From the NCBI RefSeq assembly GCF_016097555.1, contig NC_054701.1:65155485-65219484 (forward strand): a stretch of DNA of 64,000 nucleotides. Direction: 5' to 3'. The DNA is from Gigantopelta aegis (taxonomy: Eukaryota; Mollusca; Gastropoda; Neomphalida; Peltospiridae). The position numbers and the translations under genes were made by a program. Positions 43,501 through 60,912 of this stretch are shown here, piece after piece; positions within the stretch are counted from its first letter, which is position 1, and the number at the start of each line of letters is the position of its first letter. The notes below the pieces were generated by a model that worked only from the letters and a program-made list of their open reading frames with translations, was not told the origin of the DNA and ran no database searches.

Positions 43501-46108
43501 TTTTAATGAAAAACAAGTGCCCCGAAAATGGTGAAAATGCCCCATAAGTGTTTGGTCTACCATGCCTTGCCAAATTTTTAGGGAAATCACTAATTATATT
43601 ATATATAGAGTATTCGTCACAAGTGTTTTTAATATGGAAAATATCAACTGAGTTTATGTTAATCAGTATTTGTTGAGGCTCTGCTGAGACAAATACCAAT
43701 TAACTAGAGAGGGTGATATTTTACACATTAAAAAACATGAGTAGCAAATTCTGTTTATCCTATAACACTTCTAAAATAACACTTTAATTTGATATTTAGT
43801 AAAAAGTTCTGAAGTTGCCTGACCAGTAATATGACGCCATCATGATTAGCACAAATATAGTTTGATGTCAGACACTTCTACTAAATCTCATCAAAATGTT
43901 AGGCTCAGGTATACAAGTCTTGTTGGCTGTAAACTAATCACCCATTCACAGTAAAACATTACTAAAGCCCAGTTCTCACTTGAATTTTTTTTCGTACAAC
44001 TGCGGTGCGACTAAAAGATTGTACAGCCGTGCGATTCCCGTATAAATTACCTAGGGGCCCCCCCCCCCCCCTCCCCGCACAGTCTCACTTGTGCAACTGC
44101 CATGCGACTGCCTTTCTGCACCGGGCTCACATACGCTCACATGAGATTTGCACAGGTTGCACGACAGTTGCAGGGAAGTGTGATGGATGTCGCACGGGAG
44201 TCGCAGGGGGTCCGCTGGGAGTCGCACATCTCGGCTCCCTTAAGACTCACGTACGACTCCCGTGCGACCTATCATACTGCTGTGCAACCTCTATGCGACC
44301 AATGCGAACTGTGCGAACCTAGAGACAGCCGTACGATAATTTTAAACATTTGAAAAATGTCGCACTGGCATGCGACATGTCCGAAATACACACGACACCC
44401 CTACAACGTGTGCGAATCATCAACATACTGCCGTGCGACTCCCGCACGCCCTGTATGATTTGGTGGTCGCACGGAATTCGCGTAGAAAATCGTTCAAGTG
44501 AGAACGGGGTTTAACCGAGTTAATAATGGTAAATATCAAATGAGTTTATGACATGGATATTATGGGTAAGTTATAGGACAGATAGAGAATAATACATGAG
44601 ATACCATTTATCTCACAAGAAGTTATTTTAAAATGTATCTAACCAGCGAAAGCGAGTTGTGAAATAAATGGTATCTAATGGAGACGAATGTATTATTCTA
44701 TTTCTTACAACCCTTTACACCTGTAGCTGTTTTTTTATTGGACATATGGCATTGATGACCTGGTCATCACCTAGGAGCAGCCAGTCATATGTCTTGAAAT
44801 TGTTAACACCCGTACGTTATCAAAAATAACGCATGGTGTTCTCACCAACGGGTGTGTAAGAAAATGATTTACTATAGGTCTGTTACATGTTTTGTGTTGT
44901 CAGAGAGAAGCCCGGAGACGAGGACTACGTGAACCTAGAGAAGTTGAAGATCCCACTGTTGTTGAACTACTCCCAGTGTAAACTTCTACAGAGTGAATTC
45001 TACCCCGTCATAGAGCACACCACAGAGGTCCTAAAACTGGATCCAGGTGAGACACAGTGCATTCAGGCAGTGGCAGATATAGAGGGGGGTGGGGGGGGGT
45101 TCACAAACTGGATCCAGGTGAGACACAGTGCAGGCAGGCAGTGGCAGACATAGAGGGGGGTTCACAAACTGGATCCAGGTGAGACACAGTGCAGGCAAGC
45201 AGTGGCAGATATAGAGGGGTTCACAAACTGGATCCAGGTGAGACACAGTGCAGGCAGGCAGTGGCATATATAGAGGGGGGTTCACAAACTGGATCCAGGT
45301 GAGTCACAGTGCAGACAGGCAGTGGCAGATATATAGGGGGGTTCAGAAACTGGATCCAGGTGAGTCACAGTGCAGACAGGCAGTGGCAGATATAGAGGGG
45401 GGTTCACAAACTGGATCCAGGTGAGTCACAGTGCAGACAGGCAGTGGCAGATATAGAGGGGGGTTCACAAACTGGATCCAGGTGAGTCACAGTGCAGACA
45501 GACAGTGGCAGATATAGAGGGGGGTTCACAAACTGGATCCAGGTGAGACACAGTGCAGGCAGGCAGTGGCAGATATAGAGGGGGGTTCACAAACTGGGTC
45601 CAGGTGAGTCACAGTGCAGACAGGCAGTGGCAGATATAGAGGGGCTTCACAAATTACTAATGGAAATATGTTGTGGGTTTCCTCGCATTACCAAATGTTT
45701 GACATTCAATAAATCAATGTGCACTAGTGGTGTCATTAAACAAAACAAACTCTTCTTTTTTTTTTACCCTAAAACTTAGAATCTAGACACTGTTTATTGG
45801 GCATTGGCTGTGTTCTGTTCTCTATTATACTTTTTTTTAAACCTTGATAGTCTTATATTAAACTGGATGGTATGACTCACGGCTATAATTATTGATTAAT
45901 TTCAGACAACATCAAAGCACTGTATCGTAGAGCAAAAGCTCATGTTGGTGCCTGGAACATAGAGGAGGCTCGGGCAGACTTTGACAGAGTACTGGAACTT
46001 GATCCGAAGTTGTCTTCTTCTGTAAAGCAGGAAATGAAACATCTAGAAGACATTTTGAAAGAAAAAGAAAACCAAGAAAAGAAATCTTTGAAAGGAATGT
46101 TTAGTTGA
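31491..46108 (+). CDS. AIP: AIP, aryl-hydrocarbon-receptor-interacting protein (six exons)
   Basis: HSP90 co-chaperone that in vertebrates holds client proteins such as the aryl hydrocarbon receptor in the cytoplasm. Exons 31491-31589, 36807-36986, 37259-37439, 40423-40609, 44904-45046 and 45906-46108 total 993 nt, 330 residues, equal to human AIP. Residues 1-33 ([20 protein letters not shown]) and about 34-153 form the FKBP-like domain with [24 protein letters not shown] and [15 protein letters not shown] and [10 protein letters not shown] follow as in AIP. Residues about 170-315 hold three TPRs ([42 protein letters not shown]). The C-terminal helix ends KSLKGMFS (human RFRGIFSH). AIP is regarded as lacking peptidyl-prolyl isomerase activity. 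The ATG has a strong context (AACATGG). From memory the first two junctions (codons 33 and 93) match human AIP. All splice sites are GT-AG. AATAAA lies at 46178-46183. Confidence 0.95.
31867..32883. mobile_element. 1,017-bp foldback element with 501-bp arms (AIP intron 1)
   Basis: Arms 31867-32367 and 32383-32883 are reverse complements of identical length with only a handful of mismatches, around a 15-nt loop. A 9-bp target duplication GGCCTACCC flanks it (31858-31866, 32884-32892). Each end also carries its own 12-bp hairpin (GATAAACCTCGC ... GCGAGGTTTATC). A mirrored 64-codon frame on each strand is a by-product of symmetry. A 9-bp duplication with long inverted repeats fits Mutator-like foldbacks; no transposase is present. 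Confidence 0.88.
33150..33420 (+). mobile_element. SINE, B-type head, internally deleted (AIP intron 1)
   Basis: Head CCGGCCTCCGTGGCGTCGTG, then a jump from CTCAATGGGTAG directly to CCCATGTAGTGGCAACA, losing the middle domain, then the usual tail. Target duplication TCATCCTAGTAAA at 33137-33149 and 33421-33433. Confidence 0.88.
33890..34150 (+). pseudogene. Decayed BED-type zinc-finger fragment (AIP intron 1)
   Basis: Interrupted frames read [14 protein letters not shown], then [20 protein letters not shown] with [12 protein letters not shown], and in another frame [20 protein letters not shown] with a following His. A C-x2-C followed by a Thr/Lys-rich stretch and His resembles BED fingers of hAT transposases and related domesticated proteins. 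Several breaks; no downstream catalytic domain is seen. Confidence 0.4.
34200..36078 (+). other. AIP intron 1, unremarkable part
   Basis: AT-rich, no exon or recognisable repeat identified. A CT-rich segment near 35780-35960 gives short open frames without motifs. Confidence 0.4.
36079..36540 (+). mobile_element. SINE, A-type, with a triplicated 68-bp internal unit (AIP intron 1)
   Basis: Three 68-bp units at 36133, 36201 and 36269 each contain GGGATCGATCCCCGTCGGTG, that is the B-box-like motif, and CCATTGGGCTATTTCTCGTT. Elsewhere it is an ordinary copy with the TAAACAAA-type tail. Target duplication GTAGTAAACAAAG / GTAGTAAACTAAAG at about 36066-36078 and 36541-36553. Confidence 0.85.
36807..36986 (+). 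CDS. AIP: AIP exon 2
   Basis: 60 codons from [20 protein letters not shown] to EFLCDTK; acceptor TTGCAG, donor GTACAG at 36987. Phase 0 at both ends. Core of the FKBP-like domain. Confidence 0.95.
37119..37235 (-). mobile_element. Two permuted SINE pieces in AIP intron 2
   Basis: On the minus strand a body piece (37235-37186: TCCCATTGGGCTATTTCTTG) precedes a head piece (37182-37119: GGCGGCACATAGCTCAGTGG), opposite to the normal order. This fits the junction of two truncated copies. The intron is only 272 bp, so the pieces fill much of it. Confidence 0.6.
37259..37439 (+). CDS. AIP: AIP exon 3
   Basis: From [16 protein letters not shown] to KPQPLIFTL plus one base; acceptor TTTCAG, donor GTTTGT at 37440. 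The exon's last bases and the donor are the first unit of a three-unit tandem repeat. Confidence 0.95.
37424..37800 (+). repeat. Three-unit tandem repeat starting at the AIP exon 3 donor
   Basis: Units start near 37424, 37560 and 37684, each with TCATCTTTACAC or TCATTTTTA, TTAGTACC(T)GG and GATTTATAAGCTTTTTAG. The first unit overlaps the last 16 nt of exon 3 and its GT donor. Period about 124-136 bp. Confidence 0.82.
38280..38900. other. AIP intron 3, low-complexity and undetermined sequence
   Basis: Poly-A runs at 38298-38313 and 38332-38342 and a G run at 38858-38880. No exon is recognised between 37800 and 39780. Confidence 0.5.
39793..40132 (+). mobile_element. SINE, A-type (AIP intron 3)
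   Basis: Head diverged (GTGGGGGGGTAGTTCATTGG); body and tail near consensus, with a small ACTGT expansion at 39938-39955. Target duplication CTAATTCAGG at 39783-39792 and 40133-40142. Confidence 0.88.
40423..40609 (+). CDS. AIP: AIP exon 4
   Basis: [15 protein letters not shown] to [13 protein letters not shown]1 region; acceptor TTGCAG, donor GTGAGT at 40610. Confidence 0.95.
40795..41086 (+). repeat. Two-unit tandem repeat (AIP intron 4)
   Basis: GCTTTATCATGTACTGTTAC and AAGTTTGACTTTCATGG occur twice about 170 bp apart. The second unit is split at its end by the following SINE. Confidence 0.7.
41088..41392 (+). mobile_element. SINE, A-type (AIP intron 4)
   Basis: Head GGGCGGGATGTAGCTCAGTG, body CCTGTCTGTGGGATGATACA, tail GTGCGTCGTTAAATAAAC. 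Likely short duplication AAGTTAGG / AACTTAGG at the borders. Confidence 0.85.
41490..41703. mobile_element. Possible short TIR element (AIP intron 4)
   Basis: GTAGTGTGGTGCTACT at the left and GACACCACACTA at the right are inverted. Part of the interior (TAACTAGGCTTGAG ... GTCTTCTCTAGCTG) resembles 27238-27300. Confidence 0.4.
42244..43338 (-). mobile_element. piggyBac-like element, deleted copy
   Basis: TTAA at 42240-42243 and 43339-43342; terminal repeats CTCTTTCACCAC and GTGGTGAAAGAG. It carries the N-terminus of a piggyBac-type transposase at 42709-43092 and no catalytic core, so it could move only with help from elsewhere. Confidence 0.82.
42709..43092 (-). pseudogene. piggyBac-type transposase, N-terminal fragment
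   Basis: 127 codons from [20 protein letters not shown], an acidic region, to [20 protein letters not shown]. The acidic N-terminus followed by F-T-x-N-x-G-P is typical of piggyBac transposases just before the DDE domain, which is absent here. Inside AIP intron 4 on the opposite strand. Confidence 0.65.
43966..44511. mobile_element. Harbinger-like MITE rich in GTGCGAC/GTCGCAC motifs (AIP intron 4)
   Basis: Ends AGCCCAGTTCTCACTTGAA and (reversed) AACCCCGTTCTCACTTGAA; TAA flanks at 43963-43965 and 44512-44514, fitting a 3-bp duplication. The interior repeats GTGCGACTCCCGTGCGA-like words in both orientations many times. Non-coding; a C run lies at 44058-44070. Confidence 0.65.
44904..45046 (+). 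CDS. AIP: AIP exon 5
   Basis: [15 protein letters not shown] to EVLKLDP, TPR2 region; acceptor TTGTCAG, donor GTGAGA at 45047. Its last bases plus donor are repeated ten times downstream. Confidence 0.95.
45037..45653 (+). repeat. Ten-unit 61-bp minisatellite carrying the AIP exon 5 donor
   Basis: Units start at 45037, 45108, 45169, 45228, 45289, 45350, 45411, 45472, 45533 and 45594. Each contains CTGGATCCAGGTGAG (unit 10 has CTGGGTCC), that is the last ten bases of exon 5 plus the donor. Units differ mainly as GTGAGAC versus GTGAGTC and CAGGCAGG versus CAGACAGG. Confidence 0.95.
45654..45752 (+). mobile_element. SINE 3' fragment (AIP intron 5)
   Basis: ACTAATGGAAATATGTTGTG through CAATGTGCACTAGTGGTGTC to CATTAAACAAAACAAAC. 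Only the end of the body and the second tail type remain, directly after the minisatellite. Confidence 0.75.
45906..46108 (+). CDS. AIP: AIP exon 6
   Basis: [17 protein letters not shown] through [14 protein letters not shown] to KSLKGMFS and TGA; acceptor ATTTCAG. TPR3 and the C-terminal helix. Confidence 0.95.
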
Positions 46109-46177
46109 CTGTATACGCTTTTAACTTAAATTATTGTTATTCTTATATTTATTGTTGTTATTTATTTATCGTTTATT

Positions 46178-46183
46178 AATAAA
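46178..46183 (+). terminator. AIP: AIP polyadenylation signal
   Basis: Canonical AATAAA 70 nt after the stop codon, the first such hexamer downstream. Confidence 0.6.
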
Positions 46184-46347
46184 ACCATGCTCAAATGTTG
46201 AGGAAAGGTCTGTTCTGTTTTCTGCCATATGAAAGGATATCACAGTGACCTAAAGGTTTGAGATAAATCACAAGTTTTCAAGATCTGGAATTATCAAGAT
46301 TTACATCGAGTGGGTGTTAGTGTCTATCATTCATACATGTATTTGTG

Positions 46348-46648
46348 CAGGACATAGCTCAGTGGTAATGTGCTCGCCTAATGTGCAATCGGTCTAGGAT
46401 CAATCCCAGTTGATAGGCCCATTGGGCTGTTTCTCATTCCAGTCAGTGCACTATGATTGGCATAACAAAGGTCGTGATATGTGCTATCCTGTCTGTGGAA
46501 TGGTGCATATAAAAGATCCCTTGCTACTAATGGAAAAATGTAGTGGTTTTACTCTACAACTGTGTGTGAAAGTTACCAAAATGTTTACATCCAATACCCA
46601 GTAATGAATAAATCAGTTTGCTCTAGTGGTGTCGTTAAACAAAAAGAA
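46348..46648 (+). mobile_element. SINE, A-type head with the TAAACAAA-type tail
   Basis: GCAGGACATAGCTCAGTGG, CCTGTCTGTGGAATGGTGCA, GCTCTAGTGGTGTCGTTAAA. Lies 240 bp after the AIP stop. Confidence 0.8.
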
Positions 46649-46894
46649 AACTTCATATACATATATATTATATAACCAGGAAGACTTTCAAATGTGGAAT
46701 GGACAGTTTGTTTCAATTTTTTTTAGTGCAGATCATTATTATTAGCCGAGTAAATAACATATTGGCAGGTCGAATTTTAGATTTTTACAATTATTTCTTC
46801 TGTTTTCGTTTTTTATCCCACTGCTATCTTTCCTTTTTCTCCATTAAATTCCATCATATTTCTTCCCGATCTGGCAGCGCCTCAAACCCCCATG

Positions 46895-47028
46895 GCTGCG
46901 GGGAAAATGCAGATATAAAAGATCCCTTGCTGCTAAATGGAAAAATGTTGGGGGTTTCCTCTCTAACTATATATCACGATGACCGAATATTTGACTTTCT
47001 GTAGCCGTGGTGTCGTTAAATAGAACAA
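46895..47028 (+). mobile_element. SINE fragment (body and tail)
   Basis: ATATAAAAGATCCCTTGCTG, TTGGGGGTTTCCTCTCTAAC, GTGGTGTCGTTAAATAGAAC. The head is missing. Confidence 0.7.
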
Positions 47029-47029
47029 G

Positions 47030-47293
47030 GGGCAGGATTTAGCTCAGTCGGTGGATCCATTCAGCTGATTGTTTTTTTTCTCATTCCAACCAGTGCACCA
47101 CAACTGGATAAAGGCTGTGGTATGTGCTTTCCTGTCTGTGGGAAAGTGCATATAAAAGATCCCTTGCTGCATTAGAAAAAATGTAGCAAGTTTCCTCTGA
47201 TGACTACGAGTCAGAATTACCAAATGTTTAATATCCAGTAGCTGATGATTAATTAATCAATGTGCTCCAGTGGTGTCGTTTAACAAAACACAC
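47030..47293 (+). mobile_element. SINE, A-type head with the TAAACAAA-type tail, tandem to the previous
   Basis: GGGCAGGATTTAGCTCAGTC then a deletion through the B box, CATTCCAACCAGTGCACCAC, CCTGTCTGTGGGAAAGTGCA and GTGGTGTCGTTTAACAAAAC. Confidence 0.75.
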
Positions 47294-47639
47294 TTTAACT
47301 CTTAACTTTTGATGGTATACTGATACCTCTTTTCTGATAGCAGTATTGATTTTAAAACAGACAAATTTACATCCGTAACATTCATGTACGTACTGAAAGT
47401 AAAGTGTGCTACCACCTAAAATGGAAATACATGTAGTTGTTTGACATTATGGAATCAAGGTTTGAGACCAGTCAGGAAATGAGATTTCTGGTTTCTAGTA
47501 GTGTTTCCCACCTGATTCAGTGGGAAAGTACAAAGCTACATGCACTACTTTCACCCACTTACGTATTTTGTTGGGGGTTTTAGTGTTGGCTGCTTGTGAT
47601 TTTTTTTTTAAATATGCTTTTGTATTCAACATGTATGAC

Positions 47640-47818
47640 CAGAGGTGGATCTAGAGGGCCCGCTCCCCTCACCCCCTACCCCTAAATTTTGCGACAGTTA
47701 TAATTTTATTATATTATTTTTTTTATGATCCCCCTCCAAACCTCCCCCAAAGTTCCCTTGGCATTCCGCCTCATGTCATTAGGGCCCCTCCTAAATGGAT
47801 TTCCTGGATCCGCCACTG
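47640..47818. mobile_element. hAT-like MITE, same family as 18926-19132
   Basis: Ends CAGAGGTGGATCTAG and CCTGGATCCGCCACTG; the interior matches 18926-19132 in reverse complement. Confidence 0.68.
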
Positions 47819-48637
47819 ATGACTCTATTCTCAAATAGAAGTCCTGGGATATCATCATTAATATCATCATCTATGTGTGTGTGTGTTCTGAAAAATATTT
47901 TTTTATAACTGAATATATACTGATAAATAACAACAACCACAGCAACTAGTTAAAATTCATTTATATTTGCAGACAAATATTCTTCAATAAAGTCAATGAA
48001 AAGAAAAGCATTTTTTTTTTAGTGACCAGTCATACTGGCTATATAATGTACTTTTTTTTTTCTAAGGTAATAAATAAATTATTACAGGAACATATGTGTC
48101 ATATAAATTTTGTACAACACATTTGAGCTACGGTGATAACATATAGCCTAATTCTGATAAACAGGTCGGTTTCACCAAAGAACAATATTTTCATCATTGA
48201 CTTCACAGTATTCTTGAAAAGGTTGTGTAACCAATTAGTTGAGCCGCATGAGTAATTAAGTTATGTATGTAAAAAATAACCTATATTAGGTGTTCCCATT
48301 GTATTATTTCCTAGTCAGTCTCTCTCAGAAAAAAAAAAAGTTGATTAAAAAAAAAAATCATAACCAAACCACGTGTCCATTTTTAACAAAATGAGTTGGA
48401 ATTCATGATGAATATATTTTTTATTTAGTCCACTAACCACAGGTATTATGTTCAGTTGTTACTGACTGACACACACATGTATAATATACAGGTATAAATT
48501 ATTTTTATATATATAGGCTTATTAACAGCCCAGTTTGTCGACCCTTCAGTACATAATAAAAGGATTGTAATTTACTTTAAAAAAAAATTGTGACTGTGTG
48601 TCCATCTTCAGAGGGCTCTTCCTGGTTTTTATTTTTA

Positions 48638-48953
48638 GCTCCTGGTCTGGTGCTTATAAAACGTTTAGAGTCTAGACTCGAGACCAGTGGCCTAGCCAGC
48701 ATGAGGCAGATGAGGCGCTTACCTCGTCTGGAATTTCCCTAGATTTATTTTATTTTCCCATGACACTGAATGATATTTATTTTACAGGTCTGGGTTTGCC
48801 TCAGCGTTTTTTCTTCTCTGGCTACGCCCCAGGAGACTAATAGAGTCTGATACACTAATGTCATGACAACGCCATACAAACTGTATGCGTGTGACATCAT
48901 TTGAGATTGAGTCTGGACTCTAAAAGTGTTATAAGCATGAGCCCTGGTCTTGT
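48638..48953. mobile_element. TIR element interrupted by a hAT-like MITE
   Basis: Outer arms 48638-48684 and about 48903-48953 are imperfect inverted repeats (GGTGCTTATAAAACG, TTTAGAGTCTAGACTC). Inside, 48685-48828 begins CAGTGGCCTAGCCAGC and ends CTGGCTACGCCC with a rough duplication (CTCGAGAC / CAGGAGAC). Confidence 0.5.
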
Positions 48954-48999
48954 TGGCCACTTGCCCCCTGTTTTTACCCTGGCCTTTGTGACAGGGAAT

Positions 49000-49659
49000 G
49001 GTGAATTAAAACAAAAGCATGCTGAAATGTTTAAAGGTAATAATAATATATAAAAATTCGTGAACTGAGCGCAGCAATATGTTCGTTGGCTTGAATGCCG
49101 AAAGGTCGAACTCTTAACAAAAGAAAATCTTAATTGCAGTCTTAAGAAAATCCATCTGGAATATGTGTGACCAATTTAACACTGGAATGCATGTGACCAT
49201 TTTAAAGTTGCATTATATCAGAGTTCGAATTTGTACAGATGTACGAGAATTTTTTTACTTAGAATGTATTTAGTATATACATGAATATTCTTTTAAAAAA
49301 AAACCCAAAAACAACCCAAGAATATTGAAAAGTAGCAAAGCTAGTCCCACTTTGAATTCATTATAAATGTGGCGAGATTTATTTGTGATCACAAGAGGAG
49401 AAGATGTATAGATATATGTAATTAAATTAATCACTTGTTATAATAAGTCAAAGTTTGTAAATTTATAAATGTATCACCGCCTCCCAAGTAAGCCAAGATA
49501 ATGTGTTTGCGCCATGGTATTATATACCCACGACTTATATCTAACGTGACATGATAAAAAGCTGTTAGAAGCTGAACTCAAATAATATACCAGCACAAGT
49601 TCACAAAATGGCTGCTAGGTGTCTTTCCAATTAGCGTCCTCGTTATAATTGTTTAAACA
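49000..49659. other. Intergenic, nothing recognised
   Basis: AT-rich single-copy-looking sequence without open frames, splice signals or repeat ends I can identify. Confidence 0.35.
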
Positions 49660-49930
49660 CAGGCACGGCGGAGCAGGGGGTGGGGGAAATGGGGATAATT
49701 CTGAATCAAGAATATTATTGGTAGTAAATCTTAACGCAGGGATGAATTTTACTTGTAGAATGCAGGAAATTGCATTTCACGATATTAAATTTTCACAATT
49801 TTACGGGGGAGCATACCCCCGAACTCCCTAAAAACTTTGCTTTGCGCCCTCCATCTGATCAGACCCCCCCCCCCCCCACACACACACATATACCCAATGT
49901 CTGTTTGCTTGTTTGCTTCCGTCGTGCCTG
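49660..49930. mobile_element. MITE with CAGGCACGGCGGA ends
   Basis: Left CAGGCACGGCGGAGC, right TTCCGTCGTGCCTG. Internal ACGGGGGAGCATACCCCCG palindrome and a C run. CAG...CTG ends suggest hAT, but no clear 8-bp duplication is seen. Confidence 0.6.
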
Positions 49931-50659
49931 AAACAGAGATGTGATTGTTCACATTTTTATCCTATTTCAGCTTCTTTGTGTAAAATTATGTTCATAAACC
50001 ATTTGGTCTGAAGTATTAAAAATACAACTTAACTTTGGTATAGAGTTTTCATCTTTATACAAATCATTTCAACTTTAATACCTAAACATGTAGCACATCC
50101 CTGATTAAAGTCTAATATAAAGTTTGATAAAGGCAAGCAATGAATAATGCAAAAACAAACGTGAACAGTTTAGTCCTCAATACTTTGTACCCAGAATGGT
50201 CATTAAATACAATAATAATAATATTTACAGGTTAAAAATAAAATTAAACTTGAGGTGCATGCCAAATATTTAATGTTAGACTAGATTATTAGTTCTTAAA
50301 CCAATAAGGGCATGGAAATATTTCAAGCCACGGGAGTATTCTACATTATTGCAGAGCGTGTGAAAAGGTAATAAAACATTAAGATATAAAAACTATCAAT
50401 GTAAACGAAGGAGGTGGGTAAACAGATTTAAGAACCAATAGACTAAACTAACTGTATAACAAAGCTTTTCAGCTTCTTTAATGAAGTCATTTCTATAGGA
50501 TGTCGTACAACGAGTAGGATATACTCTGGGTTTTTTGCTAACACCTGATGTCACCTTTCTATTGACAGTGATTCGCGAGTGCATGTCATCACATTTGTCT
50601 ATGTATACAGGGAACATTTTGTTTTCAATATCTTTATTACAATATTTCTAGTCAATTGA

Positions 50660-51000
50660 AAACTGATTAGCAACTATTGTTCAATGTTTTTAAATTGTGT
50701 AGTGATCTCCGAAACTTGCGTAGCGAATCGCGGCGCGATACTGAACAAAGTGTTCCCTGGTATATGTCCAATTGAGCTTTGTTTTGTACAGGTATTGAGT
50801 GGCAGTCCTCTTGCAGGCGGATTAGATATGTATCGTCCTGGCAGTCCTCTTATAGATAAAGGACATGGCGGTGATCATGGTTTCAGCCAAGACTTTGCCA
50901 AAACACCTTTGTCTCTATCTTACGATTTTGATTGTGGTAACTGTTTTGTCGTTCAGATTTACAAAAAAGAAAGAAACAAAGAGAGAAACAGCGAGCAGCC
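50660..51000. repeat. Dispersed-repeat fragment
   Basis: GAGTGGCAGTCCTCTTGC, CTGGCAGTCCTCTT and TTTTGTCGTTCAGATTTA match blocks at 2933-3000 and 25810-26080. It produces a 123-codon open frame with no recognisable motif. Confidence 0.5.
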
Positions 51001-51059
51001 TTGTCTGAACCCACGATCGTCCAGAACTTTACTGTCAAAAAATTATCAGAAATGACATG

Positions 51060-51355
51060 GCAGATTTTATTCAACAATTATAAGATGATAATATAATCTT
51101 AATAGAAAACATAATCCAATGTAAAACCGTTGCGTGATATCCTTATAAATATTTAAAAAGTAAGCACGTGATACCACACCAGTTTGTGATGTTAGAAATT
51201 GTCCTCAATTATTTTTTATTCAACAATTATAAAATTTACGATACAATCTTAGTACAAAACAATCCATTGTAAAACAATGATGTGATATACTCATAAATAT
51301 TTAAAATGTGAACATAATAATTATATATTACCATACAAGTTGCCGACGTTAAAAA
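51060..51355. repeat. Two-unit tandem repeat, about 155 bp
   Basis: TTATTCAACAATTATAA, AAACATAATCCAATGTAAAA and ATAAATATTTAAAA recur in order from 51216 onwards, with several differences. Confidence 0.65.
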
Positions 51356-51439
51356 TGGAAACATAACGAGCCACATTTTTAATGTCAGGTGAGTTCACAA
51401 AAAAACCAGAAGCAAAATAAGATACAGTATCAGAGATCA

Positions 51440-51670
51440 TTAAAAATTATAGCTTTTAGGTGTGGATATATTGTAACTCTGGAAATTAATCAGGTGATGC
51501 TAACAGAACGGAAAAAAAGATTCCGCACAAACTAAAACAATGAATAAAACTATTACAAACATAAACTTTAGTCATGTTATGCTAACGGTAACAGCTAGTT
51601 GAAAACAGATTCGCACAGATTAAACAATGACCATAACTCTATTACAAACATAAATATTAGTTACCGAATG
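51440..51670. repeat. Short tandem duplication
   Basis: GCTAACRG-A-C and AAACAATGAMYAWAA-CTATTACAAACATAAA blocks occur twice about 85 bp apart. Confidence 0.55.
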
Positions 51671-52090
51671 TCGAACAACAGCACATGACAAACAATTCAG
51701 ACAAATATATTTTCTTTAAAAAAAAGTATAAATATCATAAAAATAGTCCCATGGCTAAGCCATATACAATACCATGTACCACAGTATAATCACAAATATT
51801 CACCAGGTTCATTCTATAGAGATACTGAGCCGACAGTAAAAAGAAAATAGTCCGTGTTGTTCTCAGAGATATGAATAGACAAAAGAAAATGATTATTTTT
51901 CCAACAATTCACCGATATATTTGGAGTTAAACATATAAAATACGTTTCGCCTGTGATTAAATTGCATATTTAAAATATATTTCAATAATAAAATGCCAAT
52001 ATGCTCTTTTTGTATAAATAATTTAATTTCTGTGACAATATACATGTAATGACAACAACAAGCGGTAAACGTGCAAATGGCGGACCACCA

Positions 52091-60337
<8,247 letters not shown>

Positions 60338-60698
60338 CTGTTGAACACAAAACAAACACTGCAATAAATCGATATAAGGTATCTACCTATACAACGAGGC
60401 GGCCCGAAAGGCAGATGTTCCGAAGCGGAAGGCAACCGCCATACTGCCATACATAGATTCATGATATTATTGTTACCAATAAATATATATACATGTATAT
60501 ACATGTTCAACAGAAAATTAGATTACTGTAGTAATTAGAGATACCAGAATTAAATATTTTCATAAATATAATATTGCAAACATTGGAAATAAATTATCGT
60601 GTATCAAACGTGTTGCAACAAATCCACACGTGTCTGTGACATAACGTTTCGTAAGAGTTATGTGAACAACAGGCATATATCATCACATTGCATAAATA

Positions 60699-60912
60699 CA
60701 GTGGCGCAGCCAGGATTTTATATTGGGGTTGGCACAAGAGGCAGGCCCAAGGGTTGGCGGGGAAGTCGGGCAGGGAACCTGTCCCTCTAAATATATTCAA
60801 GTGTCTCTTTTTGAATTGTTTCTTGAAGGCGTGTCCTTCTTATAAATTGGTCCATGTGCCTTCAGATCCTCAGACCCCAACCCCGTAAAAACATTTCCTA
60901 GATCCGGCCCTG
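60699..60912. mobile_element. hAT-like MITE (CAGTGGCGCAGCCAGG ends)
   Basis: Ends CAGTGGCGCAGCCAGG and CCTAGATCCGGCCCTG; right part resembles 13248-13641 (ACATTTCCTAGATCCG). Target duplication not clear. Confidence 0.6.

Larger units (their letters stand above)
42172..43592. mobile_element. TIR element hosting a piggyBac remnant (AIP intron 4)
   Basis: Left TAGTGTTTTCCCTAGC, right (reversed) TAGTGATTTCCCTAAA, then GCATGG-containing subterminal repeats on both sides. Only about 326 bp are its own; the rest is the inserted piggyBac element. Confidence 0.45.

Noticed and set aside
45031-45285. 84-codon Cys/Pro-rich frame on the minus strand
   Set aside because: Translation of the 61-bp minisatellite.
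45037-45653. CRISPR-like array
   Set aside because: Units are directly adjacent with no unique spacers, in a eukaryotic intron.
50684-51055. 123-codon open frame
   Set aside because: Overlaps a dispersed repeat (shared with 2933-3000 and 25810-26080) and has no domain.
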